Part shown: piece after piece, positions 1 through 10,747 of the stretch
How positions within the stretch are numbered: the stretch's first letter is position 1
Layout of the letters: every line of letters starts with the position of its first letter
DNA from: Budorcas taxicolor
Taxonomy: Eukaryota > Chordata > Mammalia > Artiodactyla > Bovidae
Assembly (NCBI RefSeq): GCF_023091745.1
Contig: NC_068926.1
Span: 65,098,001 to 65,162,000 of the forward strand
Direction of reading: 5' to 3'
Length of the DNA: 64,000 bases
Program-made: the position numbers and the translations under genes
Notes under the pieces: generated by a model
What the model saw: the letters and a program-made list of their open reading frames with translations, nothing else
Databases searched by the model: none
What the model was told of the DNA's origin: nothing

Positions 1-102
1 AGGGCTGGACCCCGGCACCTATGGCTGACTCATGTTGAGGTCTGACAGAAAACAAAATTCTGTAAAGCAATTATCCTTCAATAAAAATATAAATTTTTAA
101 AA
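1..102 (+). mobile_element. Ruminant L1 LINE, 3' end
   Basis: The stretch reads like the end of the ruminant L1 3' untranslated region: a 'gactcatgttgagg' block, then 'ctgtaaagcaattatcc' and an A-rich tail. Only the 3' terminus is present, as expected for a 5'-truncated insertion, and the window starts inside it. The family call is from memory of the consensus. Confidence 0.6.
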
Positions 103-352
103 TATGACACAAATAAACTTACCTATGAAACAGAAGCAAACGCACAGACATTGAGCACAGGCTTGTGGCTGCTAAGGCAGAGAAGGTAGGGGAGGGATGG
201 ATTGGGAGTTTGCGATTAGCAGATATAAACTATTATATATAGGATGGATAAATAACAAGGTCCTACTGTATACCACAGGTAACTATTAATATATCCATTA
301 TTCTGTGATAAACCATAATGGAAAAGGATTTTGCAAAGAACGTATGTACAGT
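103..352 (+). mobile_element. Older L1 LINE, 3' UTR fragment
   Basis: Contains the artiodactyl L1 3' UTR blocks 'gggatggattgggagttt', 'ggatggataaataacaag' and 'aaaccataatggaaaa'. The same blocks recur in the same order at 41,336-41,690, which supports the call internally. Older and more diverged than the L1 tail before it. Confidence 0.7.
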
Positions 353-619
353 TAAATTCCCTACATATGAACGAGTTCCATTCCGAAACTGCATTTGTAA
401 ATTTGATTTGTTCGTAAGCCCAACAAAGTTAGCCTAGGTACCCAGTTAACACCATCAGCTATATAGTACTGTAGCGTAATAGGTTTATACTTTTCATACA
501 AATAATACATAAAAGACAAACAAAAATGCAGAAAACATCTTTAATCTTACTATATAGTACCTTGAAAAATACAGTAGTACAACAGCTGGCATACAGGAGC
601 TGGCATCAAATGAACAGGC

Positions 620-1383
620 TGAGAGGGTGAATAGGTAGGAGGCCAGAGGTCCCCAAGCAACAGGAGGAAATAACCCGCAAGTGGAGACTTCTTTTTCTCT
701 TCTCTGTTGAAGACACTTAGTTCCACCTGAACTTAACTTTTTTCAAACCTTGAGCTAACCAATGCAATTTTCTTATGGAAATATTTTTCTTTTTTTTAAT
801 TTAAATTTATTTAATTGGAGGCTACTTTAAATATTGTATAGGTTTTGCCATACATACATCAACATGAATTCTTATGGAAATATTTTTCTTAAGCTATGTT
901 AATGAAACATGTATTTGCTTTGGAATCTACCTTTCTTCAAATTGGTTCCACCAAGGACTAATTTTTTTTTTTTTCTTTTCTCAAACTTTGGGCTGATAAT
1001 GGCTCAACAAACCAGTATTAATGTCAAATGTTTTATGGCTGTGGGGGATGACACACCATTGCCATTCTATCTCAAAAATGCGTATTGTAGGAGAGGGGCC
1101 TGGTGGAACTCCCTCACCATTGAGATGTTTCCCTTATCCAATTAGCAGTTTGCTAACAGACACAAAACACCTTGCTAAAAACTAGCAAAGGGTGGGGCAC
1201 TCTTTCTGTCCCCTTCTGATGCCTATGTCGGGAGCTTTCTCTATCTCTTTTTATACTTTAATAAAGCTTTGCTACACAAAAAGGCTCTGAGTGATCAAGC
1301 CTTGTCTCTGGCCCCAGATCAAATTCCTCTCCATAAGCCACGCATCCCGGTGTTGTTCACGGCTCTGTAGCAGCAGCCTTCCA
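620..1383 (+). mobile_element. Solo LTR of an endogenous retrovirus
   Basis: A 764 bp unit beginning TG and ending CA, flanked on both sides by CAGGC (615-619 and 1,384-1,388). It carries an AATAAA polyadenylation signal at 1,260-1,265 with a U5-like tail after it. No primer-binding site or internal retroviral sequence follows, so this is a solo LTR left by recombination between two LTRs. It interrupts an older DNA transposon and itself contains a small L1 insertion at 792-868. Confidence 0.75.
792..868 (-). mobile_element. Very short L1 3'-end insertion with 22 bp duplication
   Basis: About 77 bp of ruminant L1 3' end in reverse orientation, with the poly(T) on its left. The 22 bp immediately before it (770-791) is repeated exactly right after it (869-890), a target-site duplication typical of L1 retrotransposition. 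It is one of the shortest complete L1 insertions in the window and dates after the LTR it sits in. Confidence 0.8.
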
Positions 1384-1586
1384 CAGGCAAGAACAGTTAC
1401 TGACTAGAGCTGGCAGAGGAGGTGGGAGATGGTAGGGCTGAAGGATGTCAGCAATAGGAGACAGAGGGCAGGCTGAAGTCTCACTCACACCTGATGTTAA
1501 TGGCACAGATTCTGATTCCTTGCTGGGTTCAATTCTGTCTACCCTCTTGAAAAAATGATCCAGTGACGCCTGGGTTGTTACTGTAC

Positions 1587-1970
1587 TGTTGAGGTCCTTT
1601 AATGGACTGGAACCTGGCGGTCCAGAGTCAACGGTAAGAAAGTGAAAGAGAGAAAGGAAGACACGGGGACCCAAGCTCCGATGGAGCAAGGGTATTTTAT
1701 TAGCAGAAATGCAGGCTTATATATCTTTAGTAAGAATGATTACTCAGCTATTACACAGAATGAAATGTTATCAATAGCCACAATATGGATAGTCTAATAC
1801 ATACAAGGTCGTTGACGCTAAGAAGAGTCACTGCATGTCTCGTCCTATGACCTCAGTCCTGAGAACTGCGTGCAGCTCTACTCGTTCTCGGAATAGGAAC
1901 CGATGAGAACAGAGAATCCTTGAGAAACAAAGCAGCAAGCAGGAATCCTCCTGTTAAATGCTCCCCGACA
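1587..1970 (-). mobile_element. Solo LTR, minus orientation
   Basis: A 384 bp unit running TGTTGAGG to CCCGACA, flanked by ACTGTAC at 1,580-1,586 and 1,971-1,977. The reverse-complement polyadenylation signal TTTATT at 1,696-1,701 sets the orientation. There is no internal retroviral sequence. The 7 bp duplication is longer than the usual 4-6 bp, so one base may be a chance match. Confidence 0.7.
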
Positions 1971-2191
1971 ACTGTACCCCCTACACCACTGCTGCTTCTA
2001 CACATGCTTCCGGACCTCCTGGGCTTGAAATAAAGACGCTGTGCTCTTGTACTGTGTACAGCACCGCACGGAAGACGCAGCCATGTGACAGTGCACGCCA
2101 GACACGTGAACTACTTTCCATGACAGGACATGCGAACACACGGTCTCATCTTTGCAGGTTCACAACTTGAAGGTTCGTGTGCAAGTAGAGG

Positions 2192-2300
2192 CGTAAGTGA
2201 ATCTCTCTGCAGAACAGCAGAAACTAACACAACACTGTAAATCAGCTATACTACAATGAAAGCTCAAAAATATTTTAAAAACCTTTTTTAAAAAAAAAGG
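2192..2300 (+). mobile_element. L1 LINE 3' end
   Basis: Contains 'cagcagaaactaacacaaca' and the 'ctgtaaatcagctatactac' type L1 terminus, followed by an A-rich tail and a short (GA)n run. It abuts the end of the DNA transposon remnant. Confidence 0.65.
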
Positions 2301-2482
2301 AGAGAGAGAGAGAAACTGGGGCTGGAACCCCAGGAGACTCACTGTCACATCTGGGCGTCCTGCTTTGGGTCTCTGCACCCTCTGAAGCCTACGAAGTACT
2401 TAGAGATCTGTCGCTAATATGTTACAAAGGGAAAGGATTCCAATATCCACCTCCAGGAAATCCCTGAAGCCACTATAGACCT

Positions 2483-2720
2483 GGGCTGCCCAGTATTGCA
2501 GCCACCAGCCCCACGTGGCCGCTCAGCACTGGGAATGTGTCTTATCTGAACCGAGATGCGCTGAGTGCAAAACGCTTCAGAACCACATTTTGAAGATGGT
2601 TTTTGTTTGTTTGTTTGTTTTTTTTTTTAAAGCAATTTCAACTATTTTGACATATTTTAATTGTTGATGACTGGTTGAAATAACATTTTGCCAAATAAAA
2701 TGATTTTGACTCGGTTCCTT
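2483..2720. mobile_element. MER5-type hAT-Charlie MITE
   Basis: The order 'gccaccagccccacgtggcc', 'gctcagcactgggaatgtg', then an A/T-rich interior with 'gttgatgactggttgaaata' follows the MER5A/MER5A1 nonautonomous hAT consensus as remembered. It is interrupted by a (GTTT)n/poly(T) stretch near 2,600-2,630. Ancient, present in all placental mammals. Confidence 0.5.
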
Positions 2721-2760
2721 TCGCTTTAGATGAAGGTGGCTACTAGAAAAGTTTATCATT

Positions 2761-3299
2761 AGATGTGTGGGTTACATTCCACCGGATATCCTGGTTCAGA
2801 CTCAGAGACCCTCCAACCTCCGCCAGTGGGTCCCACTGTCTGGTCGTGGCTCAGACCCACAGCAGCAGCTGAGAGGCTGAACTAGTCAGTGCGGGGAACT
2901 CATTTCACCATCTCATGGGAGAGTCCAAGCCAAGATCTGACTGAGGAGAGAAAGCATTGTCTCTTCCGCTTCAGGGCTGAATTATCTAGTCCTGCCTACA
3001 GCTTCTGGAGCAGAGGGCCCGAGAGTCCCTAAGCGTACACCTTGGGTGAGGGCTTTGAGTTGGCCTCAGCAACACTTTCTGTATTTAAAAAATTACTCTA
3101 CTCCCCCAAACTTTGTTCTGCCCCCTTTGCCTTTTGTAGAAAACTGAAACGCAAGAAAGAGATTAAGACAGGCCTCACGCTTCTCCTAGGTCCTCCTCTG
3201 GCCTCCTACTCCTTCTGAGGAGGGTTCAGGTTCAGGAGTGAAATCTGCCTGCAAGGGGCTTTCACATTCACCTCCGTTTTGTAGAAGATGCTCAGCTCT
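2761..3299. other. No recognisable gene or repeat
   Basis: Single-copy-looking sequence of mixed composition. I recognise no exon with plausible splice borders, no RNA gene and no repeat family. Confidence 0.5.
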
Positions 3300-3641
3300 G
3301 ATTTTTTAAACGTAACTCATGTGTTTATTTTTGGTCTCGTGCCGGGTCTTGGTTGCTGCCGCTCTCTAGCTGCAGTGTGCTGGCTTCCCGTGGCTCCGGC
3401 TTCTCCTGTTGCGGAGCACAGGCTCTCGGGCACTTAGGCTTCGGTAGCTTCAGCCTGTGGGCTCAGTGGTTGCGGCTCCTCGGCTCTGGAGCCCGGGGCT
3501 CAACAGCTGTGGCACACGGGCTTAGTTGCTCCGCAGCATCCGGGGGATCCGGAGGATCTGGGATCTTCCCAGATCAGGGATTGAACCCGCGTCTCCTGCA
3601 CTGGCAGGTGGAATCCTTACCACTGAGCCACCAGGGAAGCC
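3300..3641 (-). mobile_element. CHR-type tRNA-derived SINE
   Basis: Reverse orientation. The left end is T-rich; the body has repeated 'ttgcgg...cgggctt' units, and the right end 'ccaccagggaagccc' is the reversed SINE 5' end with its RNA polymerase III box A. The CHR family is shared by whales, hippos and ruminants. Confidence 0.75.
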
Positions 3642-3724
3642 CTCTTAGCTATACATTTAATGAGACTTGTTATAGGAGAACTGTGTATGGTAAAACCTGC
3701 AAATTTTGCTGAAGGATATAAAAA

Positions 3725-4555
3725 TTGCTATTTTTACTGAAGTGTAGTTGATTTATAGTATTATATTAGTTTCAGGTGCACTCCAAAGTGATTCAGTATT
3801 TTTACTGATTATAATGTTACAAGTTACTTATAAGATTAATGGCTACAATTCCCCTTGATACAATATATCCCTGCTGCTTATCAACTGCTTCAGTTCAGTT
3901 CAGTTCAGTCGCTCAGTCGTGTCCGACCCTTTGCGACCACATGAATCCCAGCACGCCAGGCCTCCCTGTCCATCACCAACTCCCAGAGTTCACTCAGACT
4001 CATGTCCATCAAGTCAGTGATGCCGTCCAGCCATTTCATCCTCTGTCGTCCCCTTCTCCTCCTGCCCCCAATCCCTCCCAGCATCAGAGTCTTTTCCAAG
4101 GAGTCAACTCTTCGCATGAGGTGGCCAAAGTACTGGAATTTCAGCTTTAGCATCATTCCTTCCAAAGAAATCCCAGGGTTGATCTCCTTCAGAATGGACT
4201 GGTTGGATCTCCCTGCAGTCCAGCTGCTTAGGAGTTTGTATTTCTTAATCCCTTAATCCCATACCCTACCCTCACTGGCAACCACTAGTTTCTGTATTTT
4301 GAGCCTGTTTTTCATTTGCTATATACATTCATTTGTATTATTTCTTAGATTCCACGTATGTGATATCATATGTTATTTCTCTGGCTTACTTCACTGAGCA
4401 TAATAAATATTGCAAATTATTGCAAATGACAGAATCTCATTCTTTATGGCTAAAAGTAACATTCCATGGCATGTACATACCACATCTTCGACAGTGGGCT
4501 TTTCATGTTGGAGGATCTCTTCCTGCCCTTCAAACCAGGTGTCTTTAACCTGACT
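3725..4555 (-). mobile_element. L1 LINE 3' part, split by a BovB insertion
   Basis: 3,725-3,890 and 4,230-4,555 together read as the reverse complement of an L1 3' UTR: 'gaagtgtagttgatttatag' on the left and 'agattccacgtatgtgatat' on the right. The pieces are separated by a BovB element (3,891-4,220) bounded by a 9 bp near-perfect duplication. Confidence 0.75.
3891..4220 (-). mobile_element. BovB LINE 3' end
   Basis: Reverse complement of the BovB 3' terminus. It opens with the reversed (cagtt)n tail, then encodes on the minus strand the C-terminal BovB peptide (LEKTLMLGG...RRRRGRQRM). Flanks 'caactgctt' (3,882-3,890) and 'cagctgctt' (4,221-4,229) form a duplication with one mismatch. Confidence 0.9.
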
Positions 4556-4909
4556 GTATTTTGATTTCATTCTGGCAAAAATGAGATTCTCACTAAAGAC
4601 AGAGAAATTACCACAAACTTTTTTTTATTGAAGTACAACAAGCATTTTTACTTAGTACTGAACCTAAATTTCAAAATGATTTGCATTAATTACAATTCAC
4701 TAATTATTTCATATATATTTGTAAATATGTTATGCTTATTAATCTGTAAACCACACAATGCTAGGTAAAATTCTCATTCTGACTTATATTTTAAAGATGA
4801 ATTTTGCTAATATTTACCCTTCACTGATATCTAATATAAATTCTCACTTCAGCTAAACTATTTGGAATATGTAGGTCCAATTTGACGGGCAAACAACCTA
4901 CTCGATGAC
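4556..4909. other. AT-rich, nothing recognised
   Basis: AT-rich sequence with a short poly(T) near 4,620 but no repeat family or gene that I can identify. Confidence 0.45.
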
Positions 4910-5340
4910 GGGCTTCTCAGGTGGTGCTAGTGGTAAAGAATTCGCCTGCCAATACAGGAGACACGTGGGGAAGATCCCCTGGAGTAGGAAATGGCAACCC
5001 TTTCCAGTACTCTTACCTGGAAAATTCCTTGGGCAGAAGAGCCTAGCAGTCCTGCTGCTGCTGAGTTGCTTCCGTCGTGTCCAACTCTGTGCGACCCCAT
5101 AGACGGAAGCCCCCCAGGCTCGCCCGTCCCTGGGATCGTCCAGGCAAGAACACTGGAGTGGGTCGCCATTTCCTTCTCCAATGCGTGAAAGTAAGTCACT
5201 CAGTCATGCCCGACCCTCAGCAGCCTACCAGGCTCCTCCATCCATGGGATTCTCCAGGCAAGAGTATTGGAGTGGGGTGCCATTGCCTTCTCCAGATTAC
5301 AGTCCACTGGGCCACAAAGAGATGGATACGCCTGAGTGAC
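4910..5340 (+). mobile_element. Bov-tA SINE split by a Bov-A2 SINE
   Basis: The left part (4,910-5,048) is the tRNA-like head 'ggcttctcaggtggtgctag' plus core. The right part (5,296-5,340) is the tail 'gccacaaagagatgg...gagtgac'. A reversed Bov-A2 separates them, with the short repeated motif AGTCC on both sides. The tail runs straight into a CA microsatellite, a common association for this SINE. Confidence 0.85.
5052..5295 (-). mobile_element. Bov-A2 SINE nested in Bov-tA
   Basis: Reverse-oriented dimer. Both monomers carry the reversed 'caggcaaga(a/g)(c/t)a(c/t)tggagtgg' core (near 5,140 and 5,256), and the leading 'gctgctgctgagttgcttc' is the reversed end. Bov-A2 is ruminant specific. Confidence 0.85.
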
Positions 5341-5342
5341 AA

Positions 5343-5396
5343 AGTGTGCGTGTACGCACACGCACACATGCGCATATGCACACACACACACACAAC
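5343..5396. repeat. Imperfect CA/TG microsatellite
   Basis: Alternating purine-pyrimidine tract (gtgtacgcacacgc...cacacaca) directly behind the Bov-tA tail. Probably grew from the SINE tail and likely polymorphic. Confidence 0.9.
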
Positions 5397-6069
5397 CTAT
5401 TCGCTAAGGAATTGCATGATAGGCTATTCCATAGTGAATGCAGAAGGCAAGATGGGAGTTGGTAATAATTCCCATCCTATGATAAATTCTTCATCTTGAC
5501 TTTCTTGCAAGAGGCTGAAAATTGCTATTTTGTTTTACTACACATTAAACTGAAAAAGCAAAGTCAAAGCAAAAAATCATGAAGCTGATTTTAAATATTC
5601 TTGAGATTCAAAATATGAGGTCATAATGGCAGTTTATAAATTCTACATATTTTAACTATCCATATCACCGAACACTCGATGAAATTTGAGAGTCTGTTGT
5701 TTCTAAACACCTCCCCACATAATGTGACCTTTCTTCTTCAGATATTAAAAAACTCGGGACAGGTTTTAGTTCTTGAGTGACAGTTGCAGACATGGTTAAC
5801 ATTTGATTCATGATCATCATAAAAGCCTCTAGCCATCTTACAGCTACCCGCTAGGTGGCGCTCTGTCAGTCTATGAAAGGACCTTGCTCTTCCCTGTCCT
5901 GATTCAGGCTTCCTGTCTCCCTTCTACTTTCTGAAATACCCACCAGAAGGCAAGCACCCATCTGATGCTGTGACGCCTCAGCTTTGCACATATCTCTGCC
6001 TCTTGGTAACTAGGCTATGGTGACTACCTTGTCCTCACAAGACTATAAAAACTTACAAGCTGTTTAAAT
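5397..6069. other. Single-copy-like, no gene recognised
   Basis: No repeat family or coding exon recognised. It holds the CTCF-type site listed separately. GC content rises around 5,850-6,010. Confidence 0.5.
5848..5862 (+). promoter_or_regulatory. Strong CTCF-type binding motif
   Basis: The 15-mer CCGCTAGGTGGCGCT matches the core of the vertebrate CTCF motif (CC-A/G-C-C/T-AG-G/A-G/T-GGC-G/A-C-T) at every constrained position. It lies in non-repeat DNA, not inside a SINE. If bound, it would be a candidate insulator or loop anchor pointing rightwards. Occupancy cannot be seen from sequence. Confidence 0.65.
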
Positions 6070-6290
6070 TCTGTTATGGGCTGAATGGGGTCCCCCGCAA
6101 AACCAAATTCTGATGTTGAAGCCCTAAAACCCAGTATCTCAGGATGAAACTATATTTAGAGAGAAGGCCTTTCAAGAGGGGGTTCAGTTCAAATGAGGCC
6201 ATCACCTGAGCCTTATTCAATCTAACTGGTGTCCTCACAGGGAGAGGAGACGGGAATGTACGAAGAGAAACCAAATGTGTGCCAGCCCGG
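6070..6290 (+). mobile_element. Old MaLR (ERVL-type) LTR fragment
   Basis: 'ttatgggctgaatggggtcc', 'gttgaagccctaaaaccc' and 'aactggtgtcctcacaggga' follow, in order, the start and body of mammalian MST/MLT-type LTRs. The right end fades. The exact subfamily is uncertain. Confidence 0.5.
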
Positions 6291-6488
6291 AAACGACCGC
6301 GGGATGACACCCAGGAAACTTCTGCAAGCCCGGGAAGGTAGGCCTTCCAGAAACTTTTTAAACACTTTTCTCAAGTTGTGAAAAGGATGGCTGGGATTTA
6401 GACACAGATAACCAAGCCAGTATTGAGCACCAACTCTATGCCCGGCAATAAGTATGCAGCTGGGTCATCCACCCAATGTGGTAGCGAC

Positions 6489-6690
6489 TTTTGTTACTGT
6501 TGCCTGACTCTTTGTGACCCCACGGACTGTGTAGCCCCGCCAGGCTCCACTGTCCATGGGATTCCCCAGGCAAAAATACTGGAGTGAGTTGTCATTTCCT
6601 TCTCCAGGGAATCTTCCCGACCCAGGGATCAAACTGAAGTCTCCACCATCGGCAGGCAGATTCTTTTTCACTGAGCTGCTAGGGAAACGC
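6489..6690 (-). mobile_element. Bov-tA SINE
   Basis: Reverse-oriented full SINE from the reversed tail 'ttgttactgttgcctgactc' to the reversed head 'actgagctgctagggaaac'. Flanks 'atgtggtagcgac' and 'atggtagcaac' are recognisable as a decayed target-site duplication. Confidence 0.85.
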
Positions 6691-6711
6691 ATGGTAGCAA
6701 CGGGCTCAGTG

Positions 6712-6800
6712 TAACTATTGAGCCCTACAAATGTGGCCACATTTTATATGCCACGTGTGAAAATTCCAACATTTCGGACATATTGAGTTGAAAAAATAGA
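6712..6800. mobile_element. Possible MER5A fragment
   Basis: 'aaatgtggccaca' with flanking 'ctattgagccct' and an AT-rich right side resemble a MER5A hAT fragment. Short and diverged. Confidence 0.35.
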
Positions 6801-6845
6801 TGATTTACATTTACCTCGTCATTTTTCTTTTCTTTTTATCAAAGC

Positions 6846-6973
6846 TTTTCTTTTTTTCTTCTTGGTTGTGCCACACAGCATGCAGGATCTTTTAGTTCCC
6901 TGACCAGGGATCAAACCTGGGCCCTCTGAAGTGGAAGCACAGAGTCTTAACCACTGGGCTGCCATGAAAGTCC
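6846..6973 (-). mobile_element. Short CHR-type SINE
   Basis: Starts T-rich with 'ttggttgtgccacacagcat', passes through 'ccctgaccagggatcaaacc' (reversed RNA polymerase III box B region) and ends 'aaccactgggctgccatga'. Shorter variant of the tRNA-derived SINE lineage seen at 24,695, 31,270, 35,870 and 48,672. Confidence 0.7.
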
Positions 6974-6974
6974 C

Positions 6975-6978
<4 letters not shown>

Positions 6979-7052
<74 letters not shown>

Positions 7053-7056
7053 TTTT
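6979..7056. repeat. Compound (CT)n(AT)n microsatellite and poly(T)
   Basis: About 17 CT units pass directly into about 16 AT units, then a run of T. Confidence 0.95.
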
Positions 7057-7235
7057 AGGCGATTCAAAATGTGTGCAAAAACTCTGATCTAGAGGACGTG
7101 CACTGTCCCCTCACTTCCACAAACTTCTCAGCCCTGCTCTGGGTCAATATCCCAGCCAAAGAGGACTTGCAGGATAGCTGGAGGTGAGTCTGGATATTTC
7201 TTCCACCTCAGCCTAGTGATGGACAACCCACAAAT

Positions 7236-8200
7236 GGGAAAAAAAAAAAAAAAAAGCAAATCATATATCTGAAAAGGGGTTAATATCCAGAATATACAGA
7301 GAACTCCTACAACTCAACTACAAACAACCCAACTTTAAAAATGGGTAAAAGACTAGAATATTCAATTTTCCAAAGAAGATACACAAGTGGCTAATAAGCA
7401 CATGAAAAACAAACAAACAAAAAAACCTCAGGATCACTGATCAAGGGGAGAGATACAAATCAAAACCAAAAGATACCATCTCACATGTATTAGGATATCA
7501 AATACTAAAAAAAAAAAAAAACAAAAAACAGAAAATAAGTGTTGGCCAGGTTGGGAAGAAATCAGAACCCTTGGGCACTGCGGGAGGTAATGTAAAATGA
7601 GGCGGCCATTACAGAAAACAGAAAGGCAGTCTCTCAAAGGATGAAAAAATATCACACGAGCCAACAATTCCATGTCTGGCTATCGACCCCAAAGAATCTC
7701 AAAGTAGAGTCTTGAGGAGATTTTTGTACACCCATATTCACAGCAGCATTGTTTTCCATAGCTGAAAGGTGGAAGCAAGCTACGTGTCCACTGACAAGAG
7801 AATGGACAGGCAAAACAGGTCTATCCCTACAAAGGCATGACTCAGCCTTCAAAAGAAGGGCATTCTGCCACATGCTACCGATGGGCTTCCCTTGTGGTTC
7901 AGCTGATAAAGAATCCACCCACAACGCAGGAGACCTGGGTTTGATCCCTGCATTGGGGAGATCCCCTGGAGAAGGGAAAGGCTACCCACTCCAGTGTTCT
8001 GGCCTGGAGAACGCCATGGACTGTATGTATAGTCCATGGGGTCGCAAAGAGTCAGACACGACAGAGACTTTCACTTTCACCAATATGGATGAACCTTGAG
8101 GACATTATGCTAAGTGAAAGAAGCCAGTCATAAGAGGGCATATACCGTATGATTCCACTCACATGAAGTATCCAGTCAGGTTCAGAGACAAAGCAGAATG
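7236..8200 (+). mobile_element. L1 LINE ORF2 3' segment, split by Bov-tA
   Basis: Plus-strand L1 text: 'ttaatatccagaatataca', 'caaccaaaagataccatct' type and 'cacagcagcattgttttcca'. It resumes after the SINE with 'caatatggatgaaccttgag'. Frameshifts and stops throughout; no functional ORF2. Confidence 0.85.
7883..8079 (+). mobile_element. Bov-tA SINE
   Basis: Full-length copy from 'gggcttcccttgtggttcag' to 'gtcagacacgacagagact'. Box A and box B-like blocks sit in the tRNA head. Inserted into L1, with 'accgatg' before and 'accaatatg' after as a weak duplication. Confidence 0.9.
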
Positions 8201-10632
8201 GTCCTGTTCAGGACATCCCAGGACACTCCTCCTGGCAGCCACCATGGCTTGACCACTTTAAGAAGCAAGCACATGGCCTGGGCGCCTGGCCTTCACCGAG
8301 ATACTCGTGTAAATGTGGACGTATCTCCACTGCATCCGTTTACTGCAGGAGAACCCCTATGGGGAGGGCCACTGCTCTGTGAACTCTCAGAAGGATAACT
8401 TCAGACCCAACTCGAAAGCTGATTTCCAAGAGGAGGGACCTGGAGCCCCCGCTGAGAGATAGTCTCCCAGCGAATCCAAGGATGCTGACGTTCCAAGGAA
8501 AGACCCCATCCTCCGTGACTCCTATCCTCTTCACTCAGAACTCAAGAGATAGTGGACGTTCCCTAGTGCCATGGGTATGAGCGAGGGTATTATGTTCTCT
8601 GCTCTTGTGGGTGGCCTCAAAAGCAAAGAAAACTCTACATATTCAGGAATGAGTCTACTGCTAAGGAAAAAAAGCTAGAGGTGGAGCTTTTTTGCTGGCT
8701 TTTGGCCTGGAGGACCATTCAGATTGCAAGTTTCTTATGGGAGAGAGGATTTGGGGGTGTGGTGAAGTAAATTTATACTTCAGGTAAAGACCTATGGCCA
8801 TGTCCTATAAGTCCCCGGCAATGGCTGGCTGCATTCCTTTTCAGTGGGGTGGGGGTGTGCATGTGATTATTGGGGGTGGGGTGGTCTATGTGTAAGTCTA
8901 AGTGGGGTAATTGTGAATATGTGTGCAGAGGTTGTGTGTGCGTGCTTCCCCCAGTAGATATATCTAACTTACACAGCTAACCTGCCAATTTTCTCAAGTA
9001 GCATAGAGGGAGTGAAGGAGGCCATCACCACTGCACCCATTCATTCATTCGACACCCACCATGGCCATACCTGGAGGTTTGCCCAACAACCCCACTCCTC
9101 AGATGGAGAAACTGGGGGCCAGGTATGCATGTGCCCCAGTCTCAAGCGCTTGAGTGGAAGGGACAACATGTGACCAGGCATGTGGTGTGGGTGGCATCGC
9201 TTGGACCCCCTGAACACCCATCACCCATCAATGAAAACGTCAGTCACCAGCATCTGTGCTTGCACCCTCAGGCGCCCAGGCCCCCAGCCCTGCCACCCCT
9301 AGAAGGTGGCCCCAGGGGTCCCATAAACCAAGAGAGCGGTCGGGCAGGGAGGACCAGCTACCAGTGCCCAGAGAGGGTTCCCAGAAGGTGCAGATCCTCA
9401 TGATACTGACCCCCCAAAGTAGGAGCCTGCAGACCCCCTGCCCACGGCCATCTGGGGCTGGGGTTCAAGTCTCCCGGGGTGATCACACCAGTTGGGTCGG
9501 GATAAGCTTTAGGCAAGAACGGAGAAGCCACATAGCGCGGTCAGTGCCTGCAGTGTGCCCTGGCTCCCCCATGGCCAGCAGGCCCCTGCCCACAGCTGTC
9601 TCGAAGCCGTGGACCTCATATCTGCAGGTGGGGTTGGCCAGGGGGCATACAACCACCCAGTTCAACACACGATTTGACTCAGGTCACGGGCAGACCAGGG
9701 CAGAAGTTCTCCTAATAAGAAGAATCCGGGGCCATAAGACACCGGGGGAACTCCTGGTTCCAGTCCCAGCGTACCAATGTTGCAATCCTGCCCGTGGGGC
9801 ATCCCCAGCAGTCCTTATGGGTGTGTCCTCCTTGTGGAGACTTGGGCACTGTGGTTAGCGTGAAGCGCACGCAGAGTCCACAGGCTCCTCGGCCAGCTCA
9901 TAGATGCTAAGCACGGAAGGCAGAGTCGAGGACGACTGGGTCGCCTTCTGCCACTTCTGGGTCATGACTCCTTAGGAGCCAGCCTCAGACAGGTAAAGCT
10001 GAGTGTTGGCTACATTATCACCAGGAGTCCTAGAAATTCTGAGCTACACACCCTGGGGATAGTGACAGGTTAAGAACTCAGGGTGCCTGGTGCCCACCCT
10101 CTTTGCTACTCTCTTGCACTGCCCACATTCAAAAGCATTGGTGCTCACACACACAACCCATCTCCCTGCCTCCGGAGTGGACTAGCCCACCCCTAGACTG
10201 CTACCCAGGTGAGGACAGCCACTTCTCTCAATGAATACACACATGTGACAAAGAAAAAAGAAGACTGGAGGTAAAACTAACACATGGCTACAGGGGGTTA
10301 TTTTGAAACGGCAGTATTTCAGTGTTCTCGCATCTCCATAGCAGAGGATCATCAAAGCACGGTAGAAGGCACCACCTAAACTAAATCTCTTCCACCAAGA
10401 GTCTTCTCGTCCTGTGTGAGATCCCACACCACAGATGGCTGACACCAGAGCACCAGTGCAGCATCACTGCCTCGTGGAGACTGAAATGGTCTTGGAAGAG
10501 GTCAGGAAGAAAATGGCAGTCAAAATGAGCTTCAGAATGGGCAGGAGGGGCAATGGGGACCACGCCGCTGAATCACACACAGCCTGCAAGCCAGGACCAC
10601 TTGTAGACTGACACAGTCGCGTTGGTCAGTTT

Positions 10633-10747
10633 AGGGCACCATGAGCAACAAAACCAAACAAAGGGCTCTGCTTTCTGGTTTCTTTCACATTTGGGTCGCC
10701 TTGAGAGACGAAGCCAAACCAAGGGCTCTGTTTCTCTTTCACACTCT
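10633..10747. repeat. Imperfect ~60 bp tandem duplication
   Basis: Two adjacent copies share 'aaaccaaacaaagggctctg' (first) and 'aagccaaaccaagggctctg' (second), each followed by a T-rich 'tttctttcaca' or 'ctctttcaca' block. The second copy starts near 10,694. Confidence 0.7.

Larger units (their letters stand above)
355..2190 (-). mobile_element. Tigger-like DNA transposon remnant, split by two LTRs
   Basis: Three pieces (355-619, 1,384-1,586 and 1,971-2,190) join into one continuous element once the two LTRs between them are removed, because each LTR is flanked by a short target-site duplication. A minus-strand frame over 1,384-1,586 reads as a serine-rich tail with a TTQASLDHFFKRV-like stretch, similar to the C-terminus of pogo/Tigger DDE transposases. 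The terminal inverted repeats were not delimited. The reconstruction from duplications is seen directly; the superfamily name is inference and could be another mariner-like family. Confidence 0.45.

Noticed and set aside
1..17. Tail of the ERV2 LTR family seen at 19.9 kb (shared 'gggctggaccc')
   Set aside because: Only ~14 bases agree and the sequence continues as L1 3' end; the match is probably chance.
1357..1689. A 110-codon minus-strand open frame
   Set aside because: It crosses two LTR borders and the transposon between them, so it is a chimera of three unrelated elements. Only its middle is informative, as transposase-like sequence.
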